A stretch of 64,000 nucleotides of DNA, from positions 952,963-1,016,962 of the forward strand of contig NZ_JAIUZP010000001.1 of NCBI RefSeq assembly GCF_020171315.1, written 5' to 3'. The stretch comes from Pseudooceanicola nanhaiensis (GTDB lineage Bacteria > Pseudomonadota > Alphaproteobacteria > Rhodobacterales > Rhodobacteraceae). The first letter of the stretch is position 1. Every line of letters starts with the position of its first letter. Position numbers and translations under genes: made by a program. Shown here piece by piece: positions 1-12,739 of this stretch. The notes beneath the pieces are model-generated. The model saw nothing but the letters and a program-made list of their open reading frames with translations. It did no database searches and was not told the DNA's origin.

Positions 1-2
1 GC

Positions 3-3000
3 GACGACGGGCGCATCTTCACCAGCCGCAACGAGGGGCTCAGCGACGATGGCGCGGTCAGCCTGAAGGGCAACACGCGCTCCTTCGGGAACTACGGGAC
101 CGAGTATTCCGAAAGCCTCTATGGCATCTGGGCGCTGCTCAATGGCGATCCCGACAGCCGCACCAGCCAGGGCAATGTCCTCAACGAGGAAATCTACACC
201 CCCGGACAGGTGCAGCGCGCGCTGATCAACCGGGCGGGCGAGCTGACCAAGTCGGTGGACCTGACGCCCTATGACGTGGTGGAGGATGCGGTGCTGGTCG
301 CCGTGACCTCGGCCAACCCGGCGGATCACGACCCGCTCTTCGCCGATGACGTGATTTTCGGCGGGCTCGGCGACGACTTCCTGCACGGTGGCTCGGGTGA
401 CGACGCGATCGGCGGGCAGGAGGCCCTGCCGGAAAGCTACGTCCAGCTCTATGGTGCCTCGGCGCCTCAGGGCCCCTACACCGACCTGCTGGGCCTGGCG
501 CGGACCGACTACAGCCGCCCGTGGAACCCCGGCAACATGCTGATGTTCTTCGACGGTGATCCGCACTGGAACGAGCCGACCCCGGTCCGGGCACGCACCG
601 GTGAATTCCTGCTCTACGATGAGTATGATCCGCGCCGGATCATCCTCTTCAACGCGGACGGCACCACCTGGGATGCGGACGACAATCCCGATCCGAACCT
701 GATGGTGAACGGGGAGTATGCCTACAAGCACTTCTTCCTGAACGCCCGCGACAACGAGGGCATCCTGCTGGAGGGCTACACCGACTTCGAGCCCAACGGC
801 ACGCCGATCGAAAGCTCGATCCAGTCGGTGCACAGTGACGGCGACGACCGGATCTTCGGTGACATGGGGAACGACTGGCTCGTCGGCGGGACCGGGCGTG
901 ACCACATGTACGGCGGCTTCGGCAACGACCTGCTGAATGCCGACGACGTCATGGGCGGGCCGGGCAGCAGCTACGACAACGGGACCTTCGGTTCGGCCGA
1001 CAATCCCGGCGGCGACATGGGGCTGAACGACACCCCGGAAACCCACTACAGCTGGGAAGACCGGGTCTTCGGCGGCGCAGGTCTGGATATCCTGATCGGC
1101 AACACCGGAGGCGACCGCCTGATCGACCACCTGGGCGAGTTCAACTCCTACATCGTGCCCTTCGCGCCCTTCGGGATCGCGACGGTCAGCCGGCAGGTGC
1201 CGCCGCAGCTGTGGGACTTCCTGGCCGCGCAGGCGGCCAGCGACGGCGTCGACATGACCCGGACCACGGATCAGGGCGACCCGAACCACGACAGCCGGTA
1301 TTCGGCGGTGATCCAGCAACAGGGCGACCCCTATGGCGAGATCGGCCTGGTGACGCAGCGCGACCACGGGTTCTGGCAGGATCAATCCGGCCCGCCCACC
1401 GATCCGCAGGCCGGCAACATTCCCGGCGGGCGGCGCGACATCCTGCGGTCGGCGGACTTCAACGACCGCTCGGGCGACGGCTTCGCGGTGGACCGCGGCA
1501 AGTTCACGGCTACGGGCGGCGCGCTGCAGATCCAGTCTGAAACGACCTTCAGCACGGCCTCGGCGGTCTTCATGCTCGATGATTACCTGCCCACCTACTA
1601 CGAGGTGCAGGCGACGCTGAGCATGGAGAAACCGACCGGTGGCTGGAAGGCCAACGCCTATATCATCTTCGACTACTTCAACGATCAGGACTTCAAGTTC
1701 GCGGGGATCAACATCTCCACCAACAAGATCGAGATGGGCTATGTCGATGCCGAGGGCTGGCATTACGTGGTGCAGTCCAACAAGCCTGTGCAGCTGAAGC
1801 CGAACACCAACTATGACGTCACTGTCGCGGTGAACGGCAACAACGTGACGCTGGCCGTGGCCGGGGTGAACTGGTTCACCTACGACTACGCCCCGCGGAT
1901 CGATGTCTACGGCGAACCGATCCCGCTCAACCGGGGCATGGTCGGCGTCGGCATGGATGGCTCGAAGGGCAAGCTCGACAACTTCCGGGTGCAGGTGCTG
2001 CCGCCGACCTGGACCCTGGACGAGACCGACGACTTCGCGCCGCCGGTGCAGGAACTGCCGCGCGTCAGCCAGTCGAGCGGCTGGATCGAGACCTCGGGCA
2101 CGCTGGTGGGCACCGTCAACGGGACGGCACCCGCGATGCAGACCGTCGACCTGGGCGTCGGGCTGATGGCGAACTCGGTGCTCGAGATGGAGGTCGATAT
2201 CGAGACCTCCGGCATGGCCGGCTTCGTCTTCGATCGCTACGACGCGCTGAACTACAAGTTCGTCGCGCTCGATCCGACCACCGACAGGGTCCTCGTCGGC
2301 CATGCCTCGGCGGACGACGGGCTGGTGATCGACGCCACCTATGGCTTTGCGATGGCGCCGGACGCGATCCAGCACCTGAAGCTGACGATGCAGGGCGCGG
2401 GGCTCGCCATCTCGGTCAACGGGGCGATGGTGGCCAACTTCGGCTTCAACGCGGTGCTGGTCGATGGTGGCTTCGGTCTCACCGTCCTCGCCGGCGAGGC
2501 GACCTTCGACGACTTCCGTCTCGCGACCGACGACAAGACCTTCGAGACCGCGCTGAAACTCGCGGCGGAGTCCCAGTCCGAGGTCACGGGCGAGAGCTAC
2601 ATCTCGGCCGGCACGCTGGACGAGGAGGAACTGCAGCGGCTCTACGACGAGGCGCTGGAGGACTGGGTCGAGGCGGGGCTCGTCTCGGTCGAGGACGTCG
2701 AGGCGCTCGGGTCCATCACCCTCGTGGTGCAGGATCTCGAAGGGTCCACGCTGGCCCGGACCGTCGGGGAGGATCGCATCCTCATCGATGCCACGGCGGC
2801 GGGGGCTGGCTGGTACGTGCCGGGCGCCGGGGATACCGGCGGCGACACGGTGATCGGCAGCGGGGTCGACTTGCTGACGGTGCTGCGCCACGAGATCGGT
2901 CACCTGCTGGGCTACGAACATGACCAGCTGGCGATCATGGTCGAGGAACTGGAGGCCAGTACACGGATCGCCGTGACAGCCGATCCGGAGGCCGACACCA

Positions 3001-3368
3001 CGGCCACGCCAGTCACGCCTGTGACGGAGGACGATCCCGGTCCTGCGACCCCAGCTCCGGCCCCGGTCACCACGCCCGGCAAGGGCAAGGGCAAGCAGGC
3101 GGCGCTGATCTTCGATGACGAAACCGGAACGCTGATCGCGGCGGAGGAGGCCGAACAGCTCTTCGCCGCCCGGCGCGAGGATGCCGCCCGGGTCGTGGTC
3201 TTCGCGGCCGCCGCCACGCTGGCCAAGCCGAAGCGCTCCGGTGCGGGTCAGGCCGCCGGTCTACCCGGTCAGGAAGCGCTCAAGGTCGATAGGAGGCTCG
3301 CGTCGGCCGAAACCGCGCCGCGCCGCAGGGGGCTGATGGGCTGGCTGCGCGGGAGCCGCTCCGCCTGA
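3..3368 (+). CDS. Large secreted calcium-binding (RTX-type) protein with metzincin-type zinc motif, 5' truncated
   Basis: The reading frame is open from the left edge, so only the last 1121 residues are visible; a GTG at 210 is internal. Two short blocks of RTX-like Gly-Asp repeats lie at about nt 354-420 and 834-945. Two beta-rich, LamG-like regions follow (about 1440-2010 and 2090-2540); each ends in a 'DNFRV' or 'DDFRL' type strand typical of such domains. At nt 2889-2921 the sequence reads HEIGHLLGYEH, matching the HExxHxxGxxH zinc signature of metzincin proteases. After it come a Thr/Pro-rich linker, a Lys/Gly patch and a basic end. I infer an exported metalloprotease or adhesin with a protease-like end. 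The family is not recognised, and substrate and export route cannot be told. A strong terminator follows the stop. Confidence 0.8.
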   Translation, partial: DDGRIFTSRNEGLSDDGAVSLKGNTRSFGNYGTEYSESLYGIWALLNGDPDSRTSQGNVLNEEIYTPGQVQRALINRAGELTKSVDLTPYDVVEDAVLVAVTSANPADHDPLFADDVIFGGLGDDFLHGGSGDDAIGGQEALPESYVQLYGASAPQGPYTDLLGLARTDYSRPWNPGNMLMFFDGDPHWNEPTPVRARTGEFLLYDEYDPRRIILFNADGTTWDADDNPDPNLMVNGEYAYKHFFLNARDNEGILLEGYTDFEPNGTPIESSIQSVHSDGDDRIFGDMGNDWLVGGTGRDHMYGGFGNDLLNADDVMGGPGSSYDNGTFGSADNPGGDMGLNDTPETHYSWEDRVFGGAGLDILIGNTGGDRLIDHLGEFNSYIVPFAPFGIATVSRQVPPQLWDFLAAQAASDGVDMTRTTDQGDPNHDSRYSAVIQQQGDPYGEIGLVTQRDHGFWQDQSGPPTDPQAGNIPGGRRDILRSADFNDRSGDGFAVDRGKFTATGGALQIQSETTFSTASAVFMLDDYLPTYYEVQATLSMEKPTGGWKANAYIIFDYFNDQDFKFAGINISTNKIEMGYVDAEGWHYVVQSNKPVQLKPNTNYDVTVAVNGNNVTLAVAGVNWFTYDYAPRIDVYGEPIPLNRGMVGVGMDGSKGKLDNFRVQVLPPTWTLDETDDFAPPVQELPRVSQSSGWIETSGTLVGTVNGTAPAMQTVDLGVGLMANSVLEMEVDIETSGMAGFVFDRYDALNYKFVALDPTTDRVLVGHASADDGLVIDATYGFAMAPDAIQHLKLTMQGAGLAISVNGAMVANFGFNAVLVDGGFGLTVLAGEATFDDFRLATDDKTFETALKLAAESQSEVTGESYISAGTLDEEELQRLYDEALEDWVEAGLVSVEDVEALGSITLVVQDLEGSTLARTVGEDRILIDATAAGAGWYVPGAGDTGGDTVIGSGVDLLTVLRHEIGHLLGYEHDQLAIMVEELEASTRIAVTADPEADTTATPVTPVTEDDPGPATPAPAPVTTPGKGKGKQAALIFDDETGTLIAAEEAEQLFAARREDAARVVVFAAAATLAKPKRSGAGQAAGLPGQEALKVDRRLASAETAPRRRGLMGWLRGSRSA

Positions 3369-3404
3369 GAATGGCGATGGCTGCCCTGACGGCCTGAGAC
3401 ATGC

Positions 3405-3436
3405 AGGACGCGCCCGGCTCTGCCGGGCGCGTTTTG
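3405..3436 (+). terminator. Rho-independent terminator after the RTX/metzincin gene
   Basis: A perfect 11-bp stem (3408-3418 with 3422-3432) with a 3-base loop runs directly into four T. It lies 37 bases after the stop of the upstream gene on the same strand. Confidence 0.85.
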
Positions 3437-3582
3437 CATTCGGCGCGCGAGAGGCGGAACTCCGGGGGGCAGGGGGGCTGGCGACGGACGGATCCGCGCG
3501 TCATCGCGACAGGCGTGACCCCTGCGCAGCACGGCTCAAAAACGCGTCTAGGCGCCATGTGTGTCGAGATGTCGGGGAAAAG

Positions 3583-3657
3583 TGGCAGCCCGTAGGGGAA
3601 TCGAACCCCTCTTTCCAGGTTGAAAACCTGGCGTCCTAACCGATAGACGAACGGGCC
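3583..3657 (-). tRNA. tRNA-Glu (TTC)
   Basis: Read on the minus strand the cloverleaf is complete: acceptor GGCCCGT pairs with ACGGGCT, the anticodon stem CCAGG/CCTGG encloses loop TTTTCAA with anticodon TTC, and the T-arm carries GTTCGATTC. The CCA end is encoded (3583-3585). It sits between the terminator of the first gene and the end of recJ. Confidence 0.96.
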
Positions 3658-3800
3658 ACTCTTGGTGTGGGCGGTGTTTAGGCAAAGCCGCGATCCGGCG
3701 CAAGGGGGAGAATGCGGTTTTCGCAGAAAATTCCGGGCGACCTGACGGCAACGCTGCGGATGTCGAAAAAACGAGGGAAACCGCGTGGTTACGGAGGTCC

Positions 3801-5549
<1,749 letters not shown>

Positions 5550-5557
5550 ACCGGGCC

Positions 5558-6853
5558 TCAGACCTGCTCGATCCGCAGGGTGACCGGGCCCGAGACCACC
5601 ACGCCGGTGGCCTGCATCGCCTCGATCGCGCGGTCGAGATCGTTGCGCAGGCACTTGTGGGTGACGATCAGCACCGGGGCGCAGGATTCGTCATGGTCAT
5701 ACTGGCGCAGTCGGTGGATCGAGATGCCCTCGCTGCCAAGCGCGGTGGCCACCTTGGCAAGCGCACCGGGTTTGTCCTGCAGCATCATGCGCAGGTAGTA
5801 GGGCGCGGCCGAAACGGAGCGTGCAGGCGTGGCCGCCTCCAGCGTGGCGGCGGGCTGGCCGAAGACCGGCAGGCGGAAGCCGCGCGCGATGTCGCAGATG
5901 TCGGAGAGCACGGCCGAGGCGGTCGGCCCTTCGCCGGCGCCGGCGCCGCGCAGGACGATCTGGCCCACGGCGTCGCCTTCCAGCACCACCATGTTGGTGC
6001 CGCCTTCCAGCTGACCCAGCGGCGAGGAGGCGGGCACGAGGCAGGGCGCCATGCGCTGTTCAAGCCCGCGGCCGGTCTTGCGGCTCACCCCCAGCAGCTT
6101 GATGCGATAGCCCATGTCGGCGGCCTGACGGATGTCGTCGATGGTGATCTCGCCGATGCCTTCCAGCTCCATGTCGTCGAAGGCGACCTGCGTGCCGAAG
6201 GCGACCGAGGCGAGGATCGACAGCTTGTGGCCCGCGTCGATGCCGCCCACGTCAAGTTCGGGATCGGCCTCCAGATAGCCCAGCTGGCGGGCCTCCTCGA
6301 AGACTTCCTCGTAGGGCAGGCCCGCGCTTTCCATCCGGGTCAGGATGTAGTTGCAGGTGCCGTTCATGACGCCCATGACGCGGGTGATCTCGTTCCCGGC
6401 CAGCCCTTCGAGCAGGGATTTCACGACCGGGATGCCCCCTGCGACGGCGGCCTCGTAGCGGATCACGCGGCCCGCGCCCTCGGCCAGTTCGGCCAGCGCC
6501 TGACCGTTCACGGCCAGCATCGCCTTGTTCGCGGTGACCACGTCCTTGCCGGCCTTCAGGGCGGCCTCGGTCGCGGCCTTGGCGGGGCCGTCGGCGCCGC
6601 CCATCAGCTCGACGAAGATGTCGACGTCGTCGCGCGTGGCGAGCTTCACGGGATCGTCTTCCCATGCGTAACCGGCAAGCGAAACGCCGCGGTCCTTGTC
6701 GCGGGTGCGGGCAGAGACGGCGGTGATGACGATCTCGCGGCCCGTGCGGGCGGTCAGCATGGCGGCCTGTCGGCGGATAATGCGGACGACGCCAACGCCC
6801 ACGGTGCCGAGGCCGGCGATCCCGAGGCGGAGCGGTGCGGCGGTCTGGCTCAT
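5558..6853 (-). CDS. hom: Homoserine dehydrogenase
   Basis: Catalyses NAD(P)H-dependent reduction of aspartate semialdehyde to homoserine, the branch point to threonine and methionine. The 431-residue protein begins with a Rossmann GxGxxG motif (residues 12-19, GIAGLGTVGVG). The central catalytic domain holds the family signature around GGIDAGHKLSILA, and an ACT regulatory domain occupies about residues 352-431, as expected for a feedback-inhibited monofunctional enzyme. The Shine-Dalgarno GGGAG lies just before the ATG. A GTTC-N7-GTTC motif overlaps the region immediately upstream (6857-6871). recJ follows 8 bases after the stop. In relatives I recall glpX standing between hom and recJ; it is absent here. 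Confidence 0.97.
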   Translation of the reverse strand: MSQTAAPLRLGIAGLGTVGVGVVRIIRRQAAMLTARTGREIVITAVSARTRDKDRGVSLAGYAWEDDPVKLATRDDVDIFVELMGGADGPAKAATEAALKAGKDVVTANKAMLAVNGQALAELAEGAGRVIRYEAAVAGGIPVVKSLLEGLAGNEITRVMGVMNGTCNYILTRMESAGLPYEEVFEEARQLGYLEADPELDVGGIDAGHKLSILASVAFGTQVAFDDMELEGIGEITIDDIRQAADMGYRIKLLGVSRKTGRGLEQRMAPCLVPASSPLGQLEGGTNMVVLEGDAVGQIVLRGAGAGEGPTASAVLSDICDIARGFRLPVFGQPAATLEAATPARSVSAAPYYLRMMLQDKPGALAKVATALGSEGISIHRLRQYDHDESCAPVLIVTHKCLRNDLDRAIEAMQATGVVVSGPVTLRIEQV

Positions 6854-6856
6854 GCT

Positions 6857-6871
6857 GTTCTCCCGATGTTC
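6857..6871 (-). promoter_or_regulatory. Possible LexA-type site (GTTC-N7-GTTC) upstream of hom-recJ
   Basis: The plus strand reads GTTC (6857-6860), 7 bases, GTTC (6868-6871), the direct repeat recognised by Rhodobacter-type LexA. It begins 4 bases before the hom start codon and overlaps the ribosome binding site. About one such motif per strand pair is expected by chance in a 64-kb window of this composition, so only its position argues for function. Confidence 0.35.
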
Positions 6872-6971
6872 AGAGTGCGGTTTTGCCGGGGATAATCGGT
6901 TCGGGGGCGGCGTGCAACGCGGCTTTCACGGTGGCCTGCGGCCTTTTTCCCCGATCCCTCTGCCTGGGGTC

Positions 6972-7250
6972 CTACTCGGACAGGGTCCGGTTGCGCAGCC
7001 GGTCTGCCCGGGCCCGCAATCCGGCCGCGCGGGCCTCCAGCTGGGCCTGTGTCTCGGGCGTGGCGGTCTGGGCGGCGGCGGCCCCGTCGAGGATGCGGAC
7101 CACCGGCATCACCTTGGGATAGGGGGCGGCGGCGGCCTCGGGGCTGATCGTGCCCTCCAGCGCCGGGATCTCGGCGCAGCCCGCCGTCAGCAGGCAGCCC
7201 GCCACGAGGGCAGGCAGGAGACGGGGGGAGGGGCGATCAGCTCGGCGCAT
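6972..7250 (-). CDS. Small predicted lipoprotein, function unknown
   Basis: A 92-residue product with a basic N-terminus, a hydrophobic segment and a lipobox LTAGC giving lipidated Cys25, so it should be anchored in the membrane facing the periplasm. The mature part is Ala-rich and ends in a short helical, possibly coiled region rich in Arg, Leu and Gln. The gene is divergent from the TetR regulator (110-base gap) and lies upstream of hom on the same strand with a 118-base gap. No domain is recognised. Confidence that the gene is real comes from the clean signal peptide and good coding bias; no function is proposed. Confidence 0.7.
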   Translation of the reverse strand: MRRADRPSPRLLPALVAGCLLTAGCAEIPALEGTISPEAAAAPYPKVMPVVRILDGAAAAQTATPETQAQLEARAAGLRARADRLRNRTLSE

Positions 7251-7360
7251 GCCTGTTCATTGCCCCAAGCCCCGGCCGCTTGCAAGCGCGCAGAGGCTGC
7301 GGCGGCCTTGCCGCTGCTTACCGGCTTGAACGCGCCGGGGGGGCAGGTAGAAAGGACGCC

Positions 7361-7954
7361 ATGGCCCGCACCCAAGGTTCCTTTGCCGCCCAGACCGGCC
7401 CCCGCGTCCGCGCCGCGGCCCTGACGCTCTTTGCCCGTCAGGGCTATGCCGCCGTCTCCATGCGCCAGATCGCGGCGGAAGTGGGGATGCAGGTCGGCGG
7501 GCTCTATAACTACGTCAGCGACAAGCAGTCCCTGCTGATGGACCTGCTGACCGTCCACATGGAAGAGGTCCTGACCGCGCTGGAGGCCGAGCCGCGCCCG
7601 GCCGATCCGGTGGCCGCGCTGGAAAGCTTCACCCGGTTCCACCTGCGCTTCCACACGGAGCGGCCCGACGAGGTCTTCATCTCCTACATGGAACTGCGCA
7701 ACCTGACGGAGGAGAACTTCGCCACGCTGGAGGCGATGCGGGCCCGCTACGAGGCGCAGCTTGAGGCCATCCTGAGCGACGGACAGGCGGCGGGCGCGTT
7801 CCACATCACCGATGCGCGGGTCAGCACTAGGGCGCTGATCGCCATGCTGACCGGGGTGACCACATGGTATCGCCCGGGCGGCAAGCTGACGCTGGCGGAA
7901 CTGGAAGAGATCTATTGCGCCCTCGTGCTGGGCGCTGTAGGCGGGCGACCCTGA
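7361..7954 (+). CDS. TetR/AcrR family transcriptional regulator
   Basis: The 197-residue protein has a classic TetR N-terminal DNA-binding domain: a helix with AAALTLFARQGYAAVSM, then the helix-turn-helix MRQIAAEVGMQVGGLYNYV (about residues 34-52). The C-terminal half is the variable ligand-binding and dimerisation domain. The ATG at 7361 is preceded by AAAGGA; the longer open frame upstream has no conserved sequence. The gene stands just upstream of dnaG (64-base gap) and divergent from the small lipoprotein. The ligand and targets cannot be deduced; TetR-family genes often control a neighbour, and the divergent lipoprotein is the only obvious candidate. Confidence 0.93.
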   Translation: MARTQGSFAAQTGPRVRAAALTLFARQGYAAVSMRQIAAEVGMQVGGLYNYVSDKQSLLMDLLTVHMEEVLTALEAEPRPADPVAALESFTRFHLRFHTERPDEVFISYMELRNLTEENFATLEAMRARYEAQLEAILSDGQAAGAFHITDARVSTRALIAMLTGVTTWYRPGGKLTLAELEEIYCALVLGAVGGRP

Positions 7955-8018
7955 CCGGACCCAAGCGAGATCTCGCGCGGCTCTGGACAGACCCCGCCCC
8001 CGGACCGATATTCCCTAC

Positions 8019-10055
8019 ATGAGCCTGCCACCCGGATTCCTCGATGAACTGCGCACCCGCCTGAGCCTGAGCCAGGTCGTGGGTCGCAAGGTCATGTGGG
8101 ATCAACGGAAATCGAACCAGGCCAAGGGCGACTGGTGGGCGCCATGCCCCTTCCACCACGAAAAATCCGCGTCTTTCCATGTGGATGACCAGAAGGGCTT
8201 CTACTACTGCTTCGGCTGCCACGCCAAGGGCGACGCGATTTCCTTCGTGCGTGAGACCGAGAACACCGGCTTCATGGAGGCGGTGGAGATCCTCGCCCGC
8301 GAGGCCGGGCTCCAGATGCCCGCACGGGACCCGCAGGCGCAGAAGAAGGCCGACAAGCGCAGCCAGCTGGTCGAGGTCATGGAAGCCGCGGTGCAATATT
8401 ACCGGATGCAGCTCTCCACCGGAGCGGCCACCGAGGCGCGCGCCTACCTCGAACGCCGCGGGTTGCGCGGCGAGGCGCTGCAACGCCACGAGATCGGCTT
8501 TGCGCCCAATGCCCGGCAAGGCGCCTTCCAGCACCTGACCGCCAAAGGCATTTCGCCCGAGTTGATCATCGAGGCGGGCATCTGCGCCAAGCCCGATGAA
8601 CCGGGCCGCAATGCCGCGCCCTATGACCGGTTCCGCGACCGGATCATGTATCCGATCCGCGATGCCCGGGGCCGCTGCATCGCCTTCGGCGGCCGCGCGA
8701 TGGACCCGAATGCGCGGGCCAAGTACCTGAATTCGCCGGAAACGCCGCTCTTCGACAAGAGCCGCTCTCTCTACAATCACGGGCCCGCGCGGGCGGCGGC
8801 AGGCAAGGGGCAGCCTGTCATCGTGGCCGAAGGCTACATGGACGTGATCGCTCTGGTCGAGGCTGGCTTCGGCGGGGCCGTGGCGCCCTTGGGGACGGCG
8901 GTGACGGAACACCAACTCCAGATGCTGTGGCAGATGTCGCCGGAGCCGATCGTGGCGCTGGATGGCGATGCCGCGGGCTTCCGCGCCGCGCTCAGGGTGA
9001 TTGACCTTGCCCTGCCGCTGCTGGAGGCGGGCCGCGCCCTGCGCTTTGCCCTGATGCCCGAGGGCAAGGACCCCGACGACCTGATCAAGGCCGAGGGCGC
9101 CGAGGCCATGCAGAAGGTGCTGGAGGGCGCCCTGCCGATGGTCAACCTGCTCTGGCAGCGTGAGGTCGAGGGCAAGACCTTCGACAGCCCGGAACGGCGT
9201 GCGGCGCTCGACAAGACGCTGCGGCTGAAGCTGCAGCAGATCAAGGACACCTCGCTGCGCCGCCATTATGGCGACGCGATCTTCGACCTGCGTCAGGACC
9301 TCTTCAAGCGCCGCCGCGACAGCGATGGCCGCGGGGACGGGGGCTTTGACGGCGGGTTCAACGGCGGTGGCTTCAACGGAGGCGGCTTCTCCGGCAAGCG
9401 CGGTCCGCGCAAGCCGTGGTCGCCCGGCGGGCGCAACGTGGCGCTGCCGCCCACGGCCTCGACCAAGGCCTCGCCGCTGGCGATGGACGACGACAGCGTG
9501 CAGGAGCGCCTGCGCGAGGCGGTCATTCTGGCCGCGCTGATCCTGATGCCGGAACTGGTGCTGGAATTCGACATGCAGGTCGAACGCATGGCCTGTTCCG
9601 ACCCGCATCACGCCGCCCTACGCCGCCTGATCCTGACCCATGCGGGCAACGGATCGGAGGCGCTGCAGGAGGCGATCGCCTACGAAATGGGCCCCCACGC
9701 GGTTGATTCCTTCTTGTCCAATCCCCATGTGGCGCTTACGCCCCCGGTACGCCGCCGCGGGGATGTTGAGATCGCCCGCATGACGGTGGCCGAGGAACTG
9801 GCCAAGCTTTCCGCCCAGCATGGGCTGCGTGGCGAAATAGAAGAGGCGCTGGAAGAATTCGACGGTCCTGCGGACGAGACCCTGACCTATCGTCTGGGCG
9901 AGGCTGCACAGGCCCGAAATCGTGCGGCCCGGTCCCTGCAGGAGGATAAGGCCGAGTACGACCTGGGCGCGAATGGCGCCCGAATCAACCGGGAAGAACG
10001 CAGTGCGCTGGATGCGCTGATGGAGACGATTCGCTTCACCAAGCCTCGTAAGTGA
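8019..10055 (+). CDS. dnaG: DNA primase
   Basis: DnaG synthesises RNA primers at the replication fork. The 678-residue protein has the N-terminal CHC2 zinc finger with ligands C43, H46, C64 and C67, the RNA-polymerase core with the Toprim motif VIVAEGYMDVIAL at about residues 267-279 and the acidic DGDAAG motif further on, and a C-terminal helicase-binding region. A Gly/Asn/Phe-rich linker (about residues 434-470, repeating GGFNGGG) joins the core to the C-terminal part. The gene precedes rpoD with a 113-base gap, the usual dnaG-rpoD arrangement of the macromolecular synthesis operon. The 3' end of the gene already carries two GANTC sites (9982, 10028) near the cluster before rpoD. Confidence 0.98.
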   Translation: MSLPPGFLDELRTRLSLSQVVGRKVMWDQRKSNQAKGDWWAPCPFHHEKSASFHVDDQKGFYYCFGCHAKGDAISFVRETENTGFMEAVEILAREAGLQMPARDPQAQKKADKRSQLVEVMEAAVQYYRMQLSTGAATEARAYLERRGLRGEALQRHEIGFAPNARQGAFQHLTAKGISPELIIEAGICAKPDEPGRNAAPYDRFRDRIMYPIRDARGRCIAFGGRAMDPNARAKYLNSPETPLFDKSRSLYNHGPARAAAGKGQPVIVAEGYMDVIALVEAGFGGAVAPLGTAVTEHQLQMLWQMSPEPIVALDGDAAGFRAALRVIDLALPLLEAGRALRFALMPEGKDPDDLIKAEGAEAMQKVLEGALPMVNLLWQREVEGKTFDSPERRAALDKTLRLKLQQIKDTSLRRHYGDAIFDLRQDLFKRRRDSDGRGDGGFDGGFNGGGFNGGGFSGKRGPRKPWSPGGRNVALPPTASTKASPLAMDDDSVQERLREAVILAALILMPELVLEFDMQVERMACSDPHHAALRRLILTHAGNGSEALQEAIAYEMGPHAVDSFLSNPHVALTPPVRRRGDVEIARMTVAEELAKLSAQHGLRGEIEEALEEFDGPADETLTYRLGEAAQARNRAARSLQEDKAEYDLGANGARINREERSALDALMETIRFTKPRK

Positions 10056-10099
10056 AGACTTGGTGACGAAAATATAAAGAAAACGGGGTAAACGGGTGT

Positions 10100-10140
10100 G
10101 CGAATCGAGGATTCGCGTTATTGATTCGGACCATCGAATC
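10100..10140 (+). promoter_or_regulatory. Cluster of four GANTC (CcrM-type methylation) sites and two inverted repeats before rpoD
   Basis: GANTC occurs at 10102, 10110, 10123 and 10136. The sites form two inverted repeats: GCGAATC-GAG-GATTCGC (10100-10116) and GATTCG-N6-CGAATC (10123-10140). The rpoD ribosome binding site (TTAGGAG) and ATG follow at 10169. In alphaproteobacteria CcrM methylates GANTC, and methylation state can tune promoters. The inverted repeats could alternatively bind a dimeric regulator. Confidence 0.5.
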
Positions 10141-10168
10141 ATCCCGAGCCCGCTTTTAGGAGCACCGC

Positions 10169-12148
<1,980 letters not shown>

Positions 12149-12174
12149 GCCCGCAGGGCAGTGACAAACATCTG

Positions 12175-12204
12175 AAAGGCGCGCGGACCTCCGTGCGCCT
12201 TTTT
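12175..12204 (+). terminator. Rho-independent terminator of rpoD
   Basis: An 11-bp stem with one G-U pair (AAGGCGCGCGG with CCGTGCGCCTT) and a short loop, followed by a run of five T, 27 bases after the rpoD stop. Confidence 0.85.
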
Positions 12205-12392
12205 CCATGCGCGCTCTGGCCGTCGCTCTGCCCTTGGTCTCGGCACCTGACCGGGCCGCCAAGGGTGCCAAGGTCCGGAATCCCTGACTGTCGCGCCTGC
12301 GTAAGAAGTTGTTATGCCTTCTCCCGTCTCATGGCCTTGGAACGATTTTCGCCATCGGGGCGTTATTTGATCAAAGAACGAAGGATGCGATT

Positions 12393-12677
12393 ATGCGCAA
12401 GGCCCTCATTTCCCTGTCTTTCATCGCCGTTGCCGCGACGGCTTCGGCCGCCTTTGCGGCCTATTCCGTGATCGACGGTTCGCACAACGATCTGGTGTCG
12501 CCGTCGGAGTTCTATGACCCGTCCGAGCCGGTGCTGATCGAAGTCAGCCCCGAGGAACTCGGGCGCTGCGTGATGACGATCGCCAGCGTCTTCCAGCCGC
12601 CGGTGGATGACAGCGCCCCCCTTCAGATGTCCTCGGACATGCCGCCCGCACCGCCGGTGCGCTGCGTGGCGAAGTGA
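12393..12677 (+). CDS. Small exported protein, function unknown
   Basis: A 94-residue product starting at the ATG after AAGGATGCGATT. It has a clear signal peptide (MRKALISLSFIAVAATASA, cleavage near AFA-AY) and a short acidic and Pro-rich mature part with two cysteines (in GRCVMT and VRCVAK) that could form a disulfide in the periplasm. No domain is recognised. It lies alone between the rpoD terminator and yjbQ on the same strand. An open frame extends upstream, but the signal peptide and ribosome binding site fix the start here. Confidence 0.7.
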   Translation: MRKALISLSFIAVAATASAAFAAYSVIDGSHNDLVSPSEFYDPSEPVLIEVSPEELGRCVMTIASVFQPPVDDSAPLQMSSDMPPAPPVRCVAK

Positions 12678-12739
12678 CCCGCTTGCCCGCGGGGCAGGGG
12701 CCGGTCTAGGCTGGCCCCGACGTCCCGACGGCAGGCAGC

